NCBI GenBank assembly: GCA_030617485.1
Contig: JAUWVK010000042.1
Span: 1 to 11,691, forward strand
Source: Gammaproteobacteria bacterium
GTDB lineage: Bacteria > Pseudomonadota > Gammaproteobacteria > SZUA-152
Direction of reading: 5' to 3'
DNA: 11,691 nt
The position numbers and the translations under genes were made by a program. This document shows, piece by piece, positions 1 through 9,010 of this stretch. Each line of letters starts with the position of its first letter. Positions within the stretch are counted from its first letter, which is position 1. Below the pieces are notes generated by a model. That model was not told where the DNA came from. It searched no databases and saw only the letters and a program-made list of their open reading frames with translations.

Positions 1-1
1 C

Positions 2-595
2 GAAATACGTGCCCGTAATGTTTTACATCAATGGTTTCGTGATAGTCATTACCCAACGCCTACTGCAGCTCAAATGCAACGGATTTGGGAAGACGTTGTG
101 TGCACCTCAGATGAAAGTTGCCCCCTGGTGACATGGTCAGATGTTGAAGTTCGACGTTATCGCGATGTTATTTATGTATCAATGGCGATAAAACATCACG
201 ATATTGATCGGGTGTTGAGATGGGATATGGATGAGCCGTTGGTTGTGGATGGGCTTGGAAAATTATCATGTATCAGTCATAGGGCAAAAGATAATACCCA
301 TTTATTATCTGAAAAAATGTTGGCTGGCAGGGTGGTGGAAACGCGTTTTCGCCAGGGTGGAGAAGAAATCCAGCCAGCAGGACGCAATGGCCATCATTCA
401 CTAAAAAAACTTTTTCAGGAAAAAGGTATCGCACCCTGGGAGAGAGATCGTTTGCCATTATTGTTTGTTGACGATGAACTCATTGCTGTTGCTAATCTCT
501 GGGTAGCGGATGGCTATACTGCAAATTCAGGTGATCTGGGTTATGAAATAAGCTGGATGCCGGATCAAAACGAGGTGGCCAGTGTTGAGAGATAA
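2..595 (+). CDS. tilS: tRNA(Ile)-lysidine synthetase, C-terminal part (5' end outside window)
   Basis: TilS uses ATP and lysine to convert C34 of the CAU-anticodon tRNA-Ile to lysidine, so that the tRNA reads AUA and is charged with isoleucine. It is cytoplasmic and essential in most bacteria. The reading frame is open from base 2, before the first ATG at 74, so the gene enters from the left; the N-terminal PP-loop ATPase domain lies outside. What is visible matches the TilS substrate-binding and C-terminal domains: RNVLHQWFRD at the start, EVRRYRDVIYV in the middle, then GGEEIQPAGR, LKKLFQEKGIAPWERDRLPL and a terminal IAVANLWV. The LKKLF..PWERDRLPL block is the hallmark of the TilS C-terminal domain. 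The stop overlaps the next gene by 14 bases, so the two are probably co-transcribed. The identification is firm; the fragment shows no damage. Confidence 0.93.
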   Translation, partial: EIRARNVLHQWFRDSHYPTPTAAQMQRIWEDVVCTSDESCPLVTWSDVEVRRYRDVIYVSMAIKHHDIDRVLRWDMDEPLVVDGLGKLSCISHRAKDNTHLLSEKMLAGRVVETRFRQGGEEIQPAGRNGHHSLKKLFQEKGIAPWERDRLPLLFVDDELIAVANLWVADGYTANSGDLGYEISWMPDQNEVASVER

Positions 596-1667
596 AAAAT
601 CAAAAAACTTTATCTTATGTTTAATTTTTGGCCTGTCCATGCTGGTATATGACGTTACGTATGCGTCATCTAATAACAATGAACGTTACGTACATTCTCA
701 GGAGCAATGTATTCGTTGCCATGTGGACCGGGACGATTTACAGAGCGTATTAACCGTAAGCCTGGGTAAATGCAAGGATTGCCATGAAAGCGATAACCCC
801 AGCACGACGTCTCTGATAAGCCCCTCGGGGGTGTTGCATAAAGTATCAACACGCCAGGAAAAGCCTATAAAGAAAACGTCATTGAGTCCTGAGGGATCTA
901 TTGGTATGCGTTTCCCAATGTATACCAGGGGGTCACGTCTAGGTGATGCCCCGAATAAGATGACGTTAATTCCTGCTGGAGTATTCATAATGGGTACGGA
1001 TACACGCCTGCCTGATGAAGGCCCGCAACACATGGTTACATTGTCAGCGTATTATATTGATGAATATGAAGTCACAAACCTTCAGTATAAAAAATTCAAT
1101 GACGCGACTAACGGTCGTTCTCCAGTGCATTGGCACAATCGTACCTTCCCGGAAGGTAAAGCTGATCATCCTGTTGTTTATGTGACCTGGAATAATGCCA
1201 ATGATTATTGTCACTGGGCGGGAAAACGCCTGCCCACTGATCAGGAGTGGGAAAAAGCAGCTAGAGGCACTAACGGTCGGCTGTTCCCATGGGGTGATGA
1301 GTTTGACACTTCCAAAGCGAATACGCCCTTACGTTGGAAGGAGATTGGTAGCTTTGGTGACACTACGCCTGTAGGTTCATTCGAAAAGGGTAAGAGCCCG
1401 TATGGGCTTTATGATGTGTCTGGCAATGTGTGGGAGTGGACCGATTCCTGGTACAAAGCATATCCCGGAAATAAAACTAAATCAGAAAGTTATGGTGAGC
1501 GCTATAAAACCTTAAAGGGTGGTTCCTGGTTTGACTGTTCATTTTATAAATGCGGTATATCAGCGCCGGTATTCAATCGAGCCTTTTTTGCGAAGAAAGT
1601 TAAGAATGATAGTTTTGGGTTTCGCTGTGCGAAAAATTCGGAATCATTATTAAATAATAAAAAATAA
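582..1667 (+). CDS. Exported diheme c-type cytochrome / SUMF (formylglycine-generating-enzyme-like) fusion protein
   Basis: This 361-residue protein has three parts. Residues 1-28 look like a Sec signal peptide: basic KKSK, a hydrophobic stretch at about 10-24, and likely cleavage after TYA. A short module carries two c-type heme attachment motifs, CIRCH (43-47) and CKDCH (64-68), with H38 and H86 as possible distal ligands. A full SUMF domain fills about 127-350, with IPAGVFIMGTD, YEVTN, the W203 region, LPTDQEWEKAARG, FPWGDE, YGLYDVSGNVWEW, KGGSW and GFRCA. SUMF proteins include formylglycine-generating enzymes, EgtB-type oxidases and many of unknown activity. A Cys pair, C319 and C324, lies after KGGS with the same four-residue gap as the copper-binding pair of aerobic FGE, but shifted by one residue. 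The start is GTG with GAGGT at 572-576; TTG at 585 is an alternative. It overlaps tilS. Domain calls are firm; substrate and function are unknown. Confidence 0.85.
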   Translation: MLRDKKSKNFILCLIFGLSMLVYDVTYASSNNNERYVHSQEQCIRCHVDRDDLQSVLTVSLGKCKDCHESDNPSTTSLISPSGVLHKVSTRQEKPIKKTSLSPEGSIGMRFPMYTRGSRLGDAPNKMTLIPAGVFIMGTDTRLPDEGPQHMVTLSAYYIDEYEVTNLQYKKFNDATNGRSPVHWHNRTFPEGKADHPVVYVTWNNANDYCHWAGKRLPTDQEWEKAARGTNGRLFPWGDEFDTSKANTPLRWKEIGSFGDTTPVGSFEKGKSPYGLYDVSGNVWEWTDSWYKAYPGNKTKSESYGERYKTLKGGSWFDCSFYKCGISAPVFNRAFFAKKVKNDSFGFRCAKNSESLLNNKK

Positions 1668-1678
1668 GGAATTTTCTG

Positions 1679-2668
1679 GTGAAAAATAGTTGTTTTTCTG
1701 CTTTTTGGCTAATTACTGTTTTAATAGTGTTGTTGCTTGCTGGTTGTGAAAAAAATAATGAAAGCTCTAAACAAAATATTGTTGATGATGCTAAGCCGTC
1801 TATCAATCTTAAAGTGCAGCAGGTGTTGATTCCAGCTGGTGAATTTGTTCGCGGAAGTAATAAAAAAGATGACCTTGCTATGCGTCAGAGGTACGGGTTT
1901 CCTGCGCCGCTGTATCTCGATGAGCGTCCACAAACAAAAATTTATCTTGATGCTTTTAAGATTGATAAATATGAAGTCACAAATAAAGAATATAAAGCAT
2001 ATATAATGAATGCCAGAAAAATGTTGCCTTATTTGTGGATGAGTAGTGGTTATACGATGACTAAAGAACAATTAGAATTTCTGGATATAGAAAAATTGAG
2101 AAAAATGGCAACAGATGTTTTTGCGCTAGATGTCGATACGCGCAAGATGGACAGTGCATCATTACTTGTCGCTATGTTAAAAAAACAAAAAGAGCAGGAT
2201 AAATTGCCGGTTAGTAGTGTTAACTGGTTTGCTGCAAAAGATTATTGTGAATGGCGTAAAAGTCGCTTACCGAGAGAGGCTGAATGGGAAAAGGCGGCAC
2301 GTGGCCCTGATGGTCTTGAATATCCCTGGGGAAATCAGTGGGACCCTAAAATCACCAATACTGGAGATGATGGTAATTGGGATGAGGGAGTAGCACCTGT
2401 TGGTTCTTATAAAAATAATCTGTCACCTTACGGTGCTTATGATATGGCCGGTAACGTCTGGGAGTGGGTGGAGGACTGGTATGGTCCTTACGAGGGATCA
2501 CCATACAAGGTTGATGCTTTTGGGAGTAAAAATAGAGTGTTGCGCGGGGGTGGGGGTGGTGTGGGTCACTACGCTATTAGTTATTTTTTCCGAACCGCAA
2601 CGCGGCAGTTTTCAGAACCTGAGATGGAAAGTGAGGATGTCGGTTTTCGGTGTGTTTCTGACTTATAA
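1679..2668 (+). CDS. SUMF-domain lipoprotein (FGE/EgtB/PvdO-fold family), paralogue of the preceding gene
   Basis: The 329-residue product begins with a lipoprotein signal: a hydrophobic stretch at 8-20 and lipobox LLAGC with the lipidated cysteine at C23. The residue after it is Glu, not Asp, which favours the outer membrane. A SUMF domain covers about 48-328: IPAGEFVRGS, DERPQ, IDKYEVTN, SSVNWFAAKDYC, LPREAEWEKAARG, YPWGNQW, YGAYDMAGNVWEW and VGFRC. It differs from its neighbour in having about 50 extra residues (roughly 121-172, charged, helical-looking, with several Met) between YEVTN and the SSVNW motif. It also lacks the Cys pair after the RGGG segment, so FGE-type copper catalysis is unlikely. 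The start is GTG, preceded by TAAGGA at 1665-1670 with eight bases of spacing. It follows the diheme protein by 11 bases, so the two form one operon. The coding sequence is visibly rich in AAA, AAT and TTT codons. Role unknown. Confidence 0.85.
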   Translation: MKNSCFSAFWLITVLIVLLLAGCEKNNESSKQNIVDDAKPSINLKVQQVLIPAGEFVRGSNKKDDLAMRQRYGFPAPLYLDERPQTKIYLDAFKIDKYEVTNKEYKAYIMNARKMLPYLWMSSGYTMTKEQLEFLDIEKLRKMATDVFALDVDTRKMDSASLLVAMLKKQKEQDKLPVSSVNWFAAKDYCEWRKSRLPREAEWEKAARGPDGLEYPWGNQWDPKITNTGDDGNWDEGVAPVGSYKNNLSPYGAYDMAGNVWEWVEDWYGPYEGSPYKVDAFGSKNRVLRGGGGGVGHYAISYFFRTATRQFSEPEMESEDVGFRCVSDL

Positions 2669-2699
2669 CCAGTTGTCTGATACGAAGAAAGGATAGTGT

Positions 2700-4640
2700 T
2701 TAACTGTTAGCTACTTTGGCTATATTCTCGACATGCATGCTGTCTGATTGATCGTTTGGCAGCCATATAGTGAAAGTAGAGCCTTCATCCTGGTGGCTAA
2801 CTACAGTCAGATCTCCACCCATTAATTGACACATGCGGTGAGTGATTGCCAGCCCTAACCCTGTGCCGCCATATTTGATCGATGTTTCTTTGCTGGCCTG
2901 TTGGAAAGGTTGAAAGATTTTATTGATAGCTTCTTGATTAATGCCAATTCCGTTATCTTTAACGGTGATGGTTGTCCACAACCTTCCTTCACGCATTTGC
3001 TGTTTTGTTTCGATCGTAATTGCCCCGTCTTTTGTGAATTTGACGGCGTTGCCGATCAGGTTGATAAGGCTTTGCTGCATACGTGTTGGATCAATAAAGG
3101 CGAAACTGTTTTCTTCATCAAACTGTACAGTCAATTTAATATTGTTTTTGGATAAATCGAGTTTGAATGTATCAATCACACTGGTAATGAGTTGATGTAT
3201 ATTAATATTCGCTGGTAAAAGTTCCATTTTCCCAGCTTCGATCTTGGAAAGATCGAGAATATCATTTATAAGATTTAGTAAATGATGCCCAGAAAAAGTG
3301 ATTTTACGTAGGTCTGTGGTAATTCCAGCCTCAGAGGTTTCATCGGTTTCTTCTATCAAAAGCTCGCTGTAGCCGATAATGGCATTGAGTGGCGTGCGTA
3401 ATTCGTGACTCATGTTAGCTAGGAAATCACTTTTTGTTTTGTTGGCTTGTTCAGCGTGTTCCTTGGCTTCATGCAGTGCGTTTTGTGAGAACTTTCTTTC
3501 CAGCGCAAGGCTGACCCAGCTGCCAATCAATTTGACCAGATCTTTATCGGTATCAGTAAAAGGTCTTTCGTGTGGGTATCGGCTTGAAAAATTAACGGTG
3601 CCGTAATCTTTTCCATAGACAGTTATTTTCGCGGCTATGTAGGATTCAAGTCCTGAGAATTCATGGTATTTTGTGTTTGCATAGTCCGAGTGGCTAATAT
3701 CTCCCAGTGCGATGGCAACATCTGAAGAGAAAGTTATATTACAAAATGATTTTCCTAGCGGGATGATTTTTCCCTTGGCTATCTTGTAACTTTCAGGTGC
3801 TTCAACATGTAAAAAAGTGTTGGTTTCTGCTTCGGGATTTATTTTGCAGACTCTGGCAATTTCAAGATCAAGTAGTCGATTGCCTAGTTTCAGCATTTCA
3901 GATATCTGTTCATCGAGATTATGACCAGGTTTGGATGATACTTCGTAAAGCTCTCGGATACGTTTACCCTGGTCCATTAAAGCTTCTTCTGTTTTGCCGG
4001 TTTTTCTAACTACAAATATAGTAAATGCAAACAGCATTAACGCCACCACGCTAGATAAACCAATAAGCCAGTATGTAGTTTGATTCCGTTGTGTGACTTC
4101 AGCAATTTGATTGGCGACCTGATCTGTTTGTAGGTCAAGGATGTTGGAGATACCTTCAACGAAAATATCCTGAGTGGGTACTACTTCATCCAGTAATATT
4201 TTATTTGCCTTATCAAGTTCCTCGTCCATGATCAAACCAAGAACCTGGTTTTGAGCCCGGCCACCTTTGTTCAAAGTTTCTCTAATGTCATCCCAGGCTA
4301 CTTTTTCACGGCCTCGCATGGGTCTTGAAAGAATTTTTTCGCGACTTGAAAGAAACTCACCACCTAGTAATCTAAAGCGTCGTTCTTCTTCTTCCTGGTC
4401 AAAGGGATCATCCATGATGGACATCCGGTGTAGTGCAAGTGCGCGTCTATAAGCTGCATTTCGCATAACCGAAATCTGTCGTGTTTCTAACTGTGCCTGA
4501 GCGATGTCCTTTAGAATTTTCTCATTACTGATAACAGTGTCTACCCACAAACCAATCAATACCATCATGAAAATGATAATGGTGGAAAAGCCGATAGTGA
4601 TAACGGTTTTTGAACGACTATGTGAGGAGCTTAAATCCAT
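2700..4640 (-). CDS. Membrane-bound hybrid-free sensor histidine kinase with helical periplasmic domain and GAF domain
   Basis: This 646-residue kinase has two membrane helices, at about 12-34 and 189-211. They flank an all-helical periplasmic domain that resembles the four-helix-bundle sensors of chemoreceptors. A GAF domain follows (about 228-382, ending FTDTDKDLVKLIGSWVSLALER), then a short coiled coil. The HisKA domain has its phospho-acceptor at H412 (SHELRTPLN), and the ATPase domain has an N-box (N527-N531), DNGIGI (562-567), FQPFQQ (576-581) and GGTGLGL (591-597). All catalytic boxes are intact. There is no receiver, HPt or output domain and no response regulator in the window, so its partner is elsewhere. 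The ligand is unknown. It lies 261 bases downstream of acs on the same strand and converges with the SUMF lipoprotein gene, 31 bases away. No Shine-Dalgarno sequence is visible before the ATG, which suggests weak translation or a different start. Confidence 0.9.
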   Translation of the reverse strand: MDLSSSHSRSKTVITIGFSTIIIFMMVLIGLWVDTVISNEKILKDIAQAQLETRQISVMRNAAYRRALALHRMSIMDDPFDQEEEERRFRLLGGEFLSSREKILSRPMRGREKVAWDDIRETLNKGGRAQNQVLGLIMDEELDKANKILLDEVVPTQDIFVEGISNILDLQTDQVANQIAEVTQRNQTTYWLIGLSSVVALMLFAFTIFVVRKTGKTEEALMDQGKRIRELYEVSSKPGHNLDEQISEMLKLGNRLLDLEIARVCKINPEAETNTFLHVEAPESYKIAKGKIIPLGKSFCNITFSSDVAIALGDISHSDYANTKYHEFSGLESYIAAKITVYGKDYGTVNFSSRYPHERPFTDTDKDLVKLIGSWVSLALERKFSQNALHEAKEHAEQANKTKSDFLANMSHELRTPLNAIIGYSELLIEETDETSEAGITTDLRKITFSGHHLLNLINDILDLSKIEAGKMELLPANINIHQLITSVIDTFKLDLSKNNIKLTVQFDEENSFAFIDPTRMQQSLINLIGNAVKFTKDGAITIETKQQMREGRLWTTITVKDNGIGINQEAINKIFQPFQQASKETSIKYGGTGLGLAITHRMCQLMGGDLTVVSHQDEGSTFTIWLPNDQSDSMHVENIAKVANS

Positions 4641-4804
4641 TTTATTTAGATAACGTTTCTATTTTCATGATTTCAGATTTACAAATACGTATTGGCTATA
4701 TATTTTCAGTTTGAGCACAGCGCGCAATGCCAAATAATTTAGTGACATGGTATTTTTCGGCTAAACGCAGGCAAACCTTTAGTTTCACGCGGGAAATAAG
4801 ATTA

Positions 4805-4825
4805 CAACAAGCTGAAATCTTGTTG
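4805..4825 (-). terminator. Possible weak intrinsic terminator downstream of acs
   Basis: A perfect 7-bp inverted repeat, CAACAAG / CTTGTTG, encloses a 7-base loop about 80 bases past the acs stop. Read on the minus strand, it is followed by TAATCTTATTT, which is only moderately U-rich, and the stem has few GC pairs. A 12-base perfect palindrome, GAGCTATAGCTC, lies at 4863-4874, closer to the acs stop, and could be part of the same 3' region. The rest of the 4641-4901 gap is AT-rich and should hold the kinase promoter, but I see no convincing pair of promoter boxes there. Confidence 0.3.
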
Positions 4826-4901
4826 GTGCTCGTCGTGGAAACGGCGGGCGTATTATCTGATTGAGCTATAGCTCGTTATGGTGAGGATGCTGGTAGTAAA
4901 G

Positions 4902-6866
<1,965 letters not shown>

Positions 6867-6923
6867 GATTTCTCCCAGATAACCGATTCTTATTTTTAGT
6901 ATTGCTAGATTCTAGTATTACTG

Positions 6924-6952
6924 ACTATTTGTTATTTCGGTCATGGTAGCAA
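6924..6952 (-). promoter_or_regulatory. Candidate sigma70-type promoter of acs
   Basis: On the minus strand a TTGCTA box (6947-6952) and an AATAGT box (6924-6929) are separated by exactly 17 bases, each matching four of six consensus positions. Transcription would start near 6917 and give a leader of about 50 bases before the acs ATG. A pair of near-identical 9-base direct repeats and a small palindrome lie just downstream at 6898-6922. The call is by eye. Confidence 0.35.
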
Positions 6953-6956
6953 GCGA

Positions 6957-7397
6957 TTACTGGTGCTGAAAGAGGCGTTTCCACCAACGTTTACGATTAC
7001 CGGGCGGCGGCAGGGCATGTTTCAGGTCACAGGGTGGGGTCAGGCTTAAGATCCAGCCTGGCAGCGGTGGGTTATTACTAAAACCACAGGTCACCCCCAG
7101 ATTGTTGGGGTCGTAAATTTTGACGAAAGTTGGTTGCTGAGCGTCATCCGCATAAACAATGTCGCAATAATCTTCCTCATGTTCCTTGTGAAGCAGGTCG
7201 TGAATCTCGGTGAGAAAGGTATTCATTTGGTCCGCAGTGAGTGGTGATTCGGGTGGGCTTTCGCCAATGGCATAGGCATACCAGCCAGCACCGGCATTTT
7301 TTCGTAGAATCTCCTGCAAGGTATCCCACTGAGGCCAGCGCAACATACTTACGAAGGAGCCACGGAATTGTTCGATGAATGGATTAGGCTGTTTCAT
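6957..7397 (-). CDS. Conserved protein of unknown function (146 residues)
   Basis: I cannot assign a function. The product is soluble, with no signal peptide or membrane helix. It opens with NPFIEQFRGSFVSMLRWPQWDTL, continues with GWYAYAIGESPPESPLTADQ, an acidic stretch around HKEHEEDYCDIVYADD, a conserved-looking FVKIYDPNNLG segment, and a proline-rich tail ending in PPPGNRKRWWKRLF. The pattern resembles a family of short hypothetical proteins that I recall from gamma- and betaproteobacteria, but I know of no named domain. It lies 90 bases upstream of acs and 73 bases downstream of gluQ on the same strand. The gap to acs contains a separate promoter candidate, so shared transcription with acs is possible but not required. 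No clear Shine-Dalgarno sequence precedes the ATG at 7397. Codon use and ordered motifs support a real gene. Confidence 0.75.
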   Translation of the reverse strand: MKQPNPFIEQFRGSFVSMLRWPQWDTLQEILRKNAGAGWYAYAIGESPPESPLTADQMNTFLTEIHDLLHKEHEEDYCDIVYADDAQQPTFVKIYDPNNLGVTCGFSNNPPLPGWILSLTPPCDLKHALPPPGNRKRWWKRLFQHQ

Positions 7398-7470
7398 TAT
7401 AGAGTCGGGTCATTAGAATTAGGTCATCAGGTTCAAGGTTGTAAGTTTTTAAATGTATATCTAGTGTTGA

Positions 7471-8373
7471 TTAAATACTAATCGTCAGTTGTTTTGGAAC
7501 TCGTTCCAGATCCCAGTTATTAACCGCCCACTTTAATAGAGTTTCGGGGCCGGCGTTTATTACATCAGTGTCGGGACTATGGCCGAGAAATATCAGGGCT
7601 TTTTCCAGAATAGGACCCGGTTGAGTTATATCTACAGCAGGGGCATATGTTTGTTTGCTCAGCTTTTCCTTCTGAGCGTTCACTGCGACAGGTAAATGAA
7701 CATACCGTGGCGTTTGAAACGTGAATAATTTTTGCAGGTATAGATGATGTGGCGTGGAATCCAGCAGGTCGGTACCGCGGACGACTTCGCTGATTTTCTG
7801 AAAGGCATCATCGACGACTACAGCCAGATGATAAGCGAATAAACCGTCAGCTCGTTTTACTACAAAATCGCCTACATCAGAGTCCAGTTGTATTTCTCGA
7901 GTGCCTTGCAGTTCATCGTGGAAGGTTACTATTTCGGAATTTACCCTCACTCTGGTGGATCGTGCGGTAGCACCGGGAGCGAGACCATTTCTGCATGTGC
8001 CTGGATAGAGGTTTAGAGCAAAGTTAGTCTGAATGTTTTCAGTATTAGCCGCGATGGATTTTCGTGTACAGGCGCAGGGAAACGTGTGGCCATTCGCAGT
8101 AAGCTGATTTAACGCATCTTCGTAGTCATTAAGTCGCTGACTTTGGTAAAGCACGGAGCCATCCCAGTTCAGGTGATAAGTTTCCAGAGTTCTCAGTATG
8201 TCGTCGGCAGCACCGGGCACTTCGCGGGGAGGGTCCAGGTCTTCCATGCGCACCAGCCATTCACCTCCCTGGCATTTGGCCTGCCAATAACTGCCCACAG
8301 CTGCAACCAGGGAACCGAAATGCAACGGCCCGGTGGGTGACGGCGCAAAACGACCCCGGTAAAAATTACTCAT
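7471..8373 (-). CDS. gluQ: Glutamyl-Q tRNA(Asp) synthetase
   Basis: GluQ-RS activates glutamate with ATP and attaches it to the queuosine base at position 34 of tRNA-Asp; it does not charge the 3' end. It resembles the catalytic half of glutamyl-tRNA synthetase without the anticodon-binding domain, and 300 residues fits. The N-terminal RGRFAPSPTGPLHFGSL (6-22) contains the HIGH-equivalent, and VRMEDLDPPRE follows. The zinc site typical of this family is present as C100-x-C102 with Y123 and C127 (CACTRK and YPGTCR). The class I second signature appears as KLSKQ (237-241). The ATG at 8373 has AAAAGG nine bases upstream. In many gammaproteobacteria this gene directly follows dksA; here dksA is also upstream on the same strand, but a reversed DUF3579 gene sits between them. 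Identification is firm. Confidence 0.95.
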   Translation of the reverse strand: MSNFYRGRFAPSPTGPLHFGSLVAAVGSYWQAKCQGGEWLVRMEDLDPPREVPGAADDILRTLETYHLNWDGSVLYQSQRLNDYEDALNQLTANGHTFPCACTRKSIAANTENIQTNFALNLYPGTCRNGLAPGATARSTRVRVNSEIVTFHDELQGTREIQLDSDVGDFVVKRADGLFAYHLAVVVDDAFQKISEVVRGTDLLDSTPHHLYLQKLFTFQTPRYVHLPVAVNAQKEKLSKQTYAPAVDITQPGPILEKALIFLGHSPDTDVINAGPETLLKWAVNNWDLERVPKQLTISI

Positions 8374-8515
8374 GGTGCGGAACCTTTTTATTACTCTGGC
8401 GTTACCTTGTGATTGAAATCCTGACGCGATTGAATCATTTTATCTGATTACGTTGCTCACCATTATCCGATATTGATGCGTATTTTAACTAAAAAATTTT
8501 TGTAACGACGAGCTG

Positions 8516-8555
8516 TTCACAGAATCACAATAATAATAAATATGATCCTCATATT
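8516..8555 (+). promoter_or_regulatory. Candidate promoter and AT-rich palindrome upstream of the DUF3579 gene
   Basis: TTCACA (8516-8521, five of six to the -35 consensus) is followed after 17 bases by AATATG (8539-8544), a poor -10 box. That box lies inside a 7-bp inverted repeat, AATATGA / TCATATT (8539-8545 and 8549-8555), extended by imperfect AT pairs. Such a position would suit a repressor site, but the evidence is by eye only. The rest of 8374-8593 is AT-rich and must also hold the divergent gluQ promoter, which I could not place. Confidence 0.25.
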
Positions 8556-8620
8556 ATTTTGAGTTAGGACGACAACTGCAATAGTAATTTTAGGTGATTT
8601 TTCATCAGGGGGCAGTGACA

Positions 8621-8890
8621 GTGACAAGTTGGGTAATTGAAGGAATTATGGAAGACGGGGATAAATTTCGACCTAGCGACTGGGTTGAACGTTTGTCGGG
8701 TTCGCTAGCGAGTTTTGGACCAGATCATCGGCTGAAATATGGCTCTGTGCGCCCCTGTGTTTTCAAAGGGCAGAAGTGTTTGCTGGTGCAGGAGGCTTTG
8801 GAAAAAGAAAATCCGAGTGCCTTCGCCTTTGTAAAAAGTTTTGCCTTATCCAATCACCTGCGGATTAACGATCTGGAGTCGACAGACTAA
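8621..8890 (+). CDS. DUF3579 family protein
   Basis: This small soluble protein of 89 residues has the ordered motifs I associate with DUF3579: SWVIEGIMEDGDKFRPSDW, VERLSGSLASFG, a KYGSVRPCVFKGQKCLLV strand region, and a C-terminal helix with FAFVKSFALSNHLRI. The molecular function of the family is not known to me; it is found mainly in beta- and gammaproteobacteria. The open frame begins at a GTG at 8594, but I prefer the GTG at 8621. An AGGGGG sequence at about 8607-8611 sits nine bases before it, and the conserved sequence begins right after. The gene is on the opposite strand to both its neighbours, gluQ and dksA, with which it is divergent and convergent respectively. It thus stands alone as a single-gene unit. 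Confidence 0.82.
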   Translation: MTSWVIEGIMEDGDKFRPSDWVERLSGSLASFGPDHRLKYGSVRPCVFKGQKCLLVQEALEKENPSAFAFVKSFALSNHLRINDLESTD

Positions 8891-8937
8891 ATCACGTGCA
8901 GAACTAACGGCGTGAAAACGCTGTAGAAAGGTAAACA

Positions 8938-8988
8938 GCTGCCCATCCTGTCATTTTGATGGTTAAAAAATGACAGGCGACAGGCAGC
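8938..8988. terminator. Two-part hairpin, possible bidirectional terminator between the DUF3579 gene and dksA
   Basis: An 11-bp perfect stem, CCTGTCATTTT / AAAATGACAGG (8947-8957 and 8967-8977), has a 9-base loop. It is enclosed by a 6-bp outer stem, GCTGCC / GGCAGC (8938-8943 and 8983-8988), with a small internal loop. It lies between the converging 3' ends. On the minus strand the structure is followed by TGTTTACCTTTCT, a fair U-rich run for ending dksA transcription. On the plus strand the following bases are only mildly T-rich. Confidence 0.6.
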
Positions 8989-9010
8989 GATTCTATCTAT
9001 ATTTCCGTAC

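Noticed and set aside
1721..2071. 116-residue minus-strand frame inside the SUMF lipoprotein gene
   Set aside because: It is antisense to a well-supported gene, with AT-driven hydrophobic and basic residues and no recognisable motif.
2669..2699. Terminator between the converging SUMF lipoprotein and kinase genes
   Set aside because: Only weak, interrupted complementarity (TAACCAGTT with AACTGTTA) over a long loop and no T run; not enough to call.
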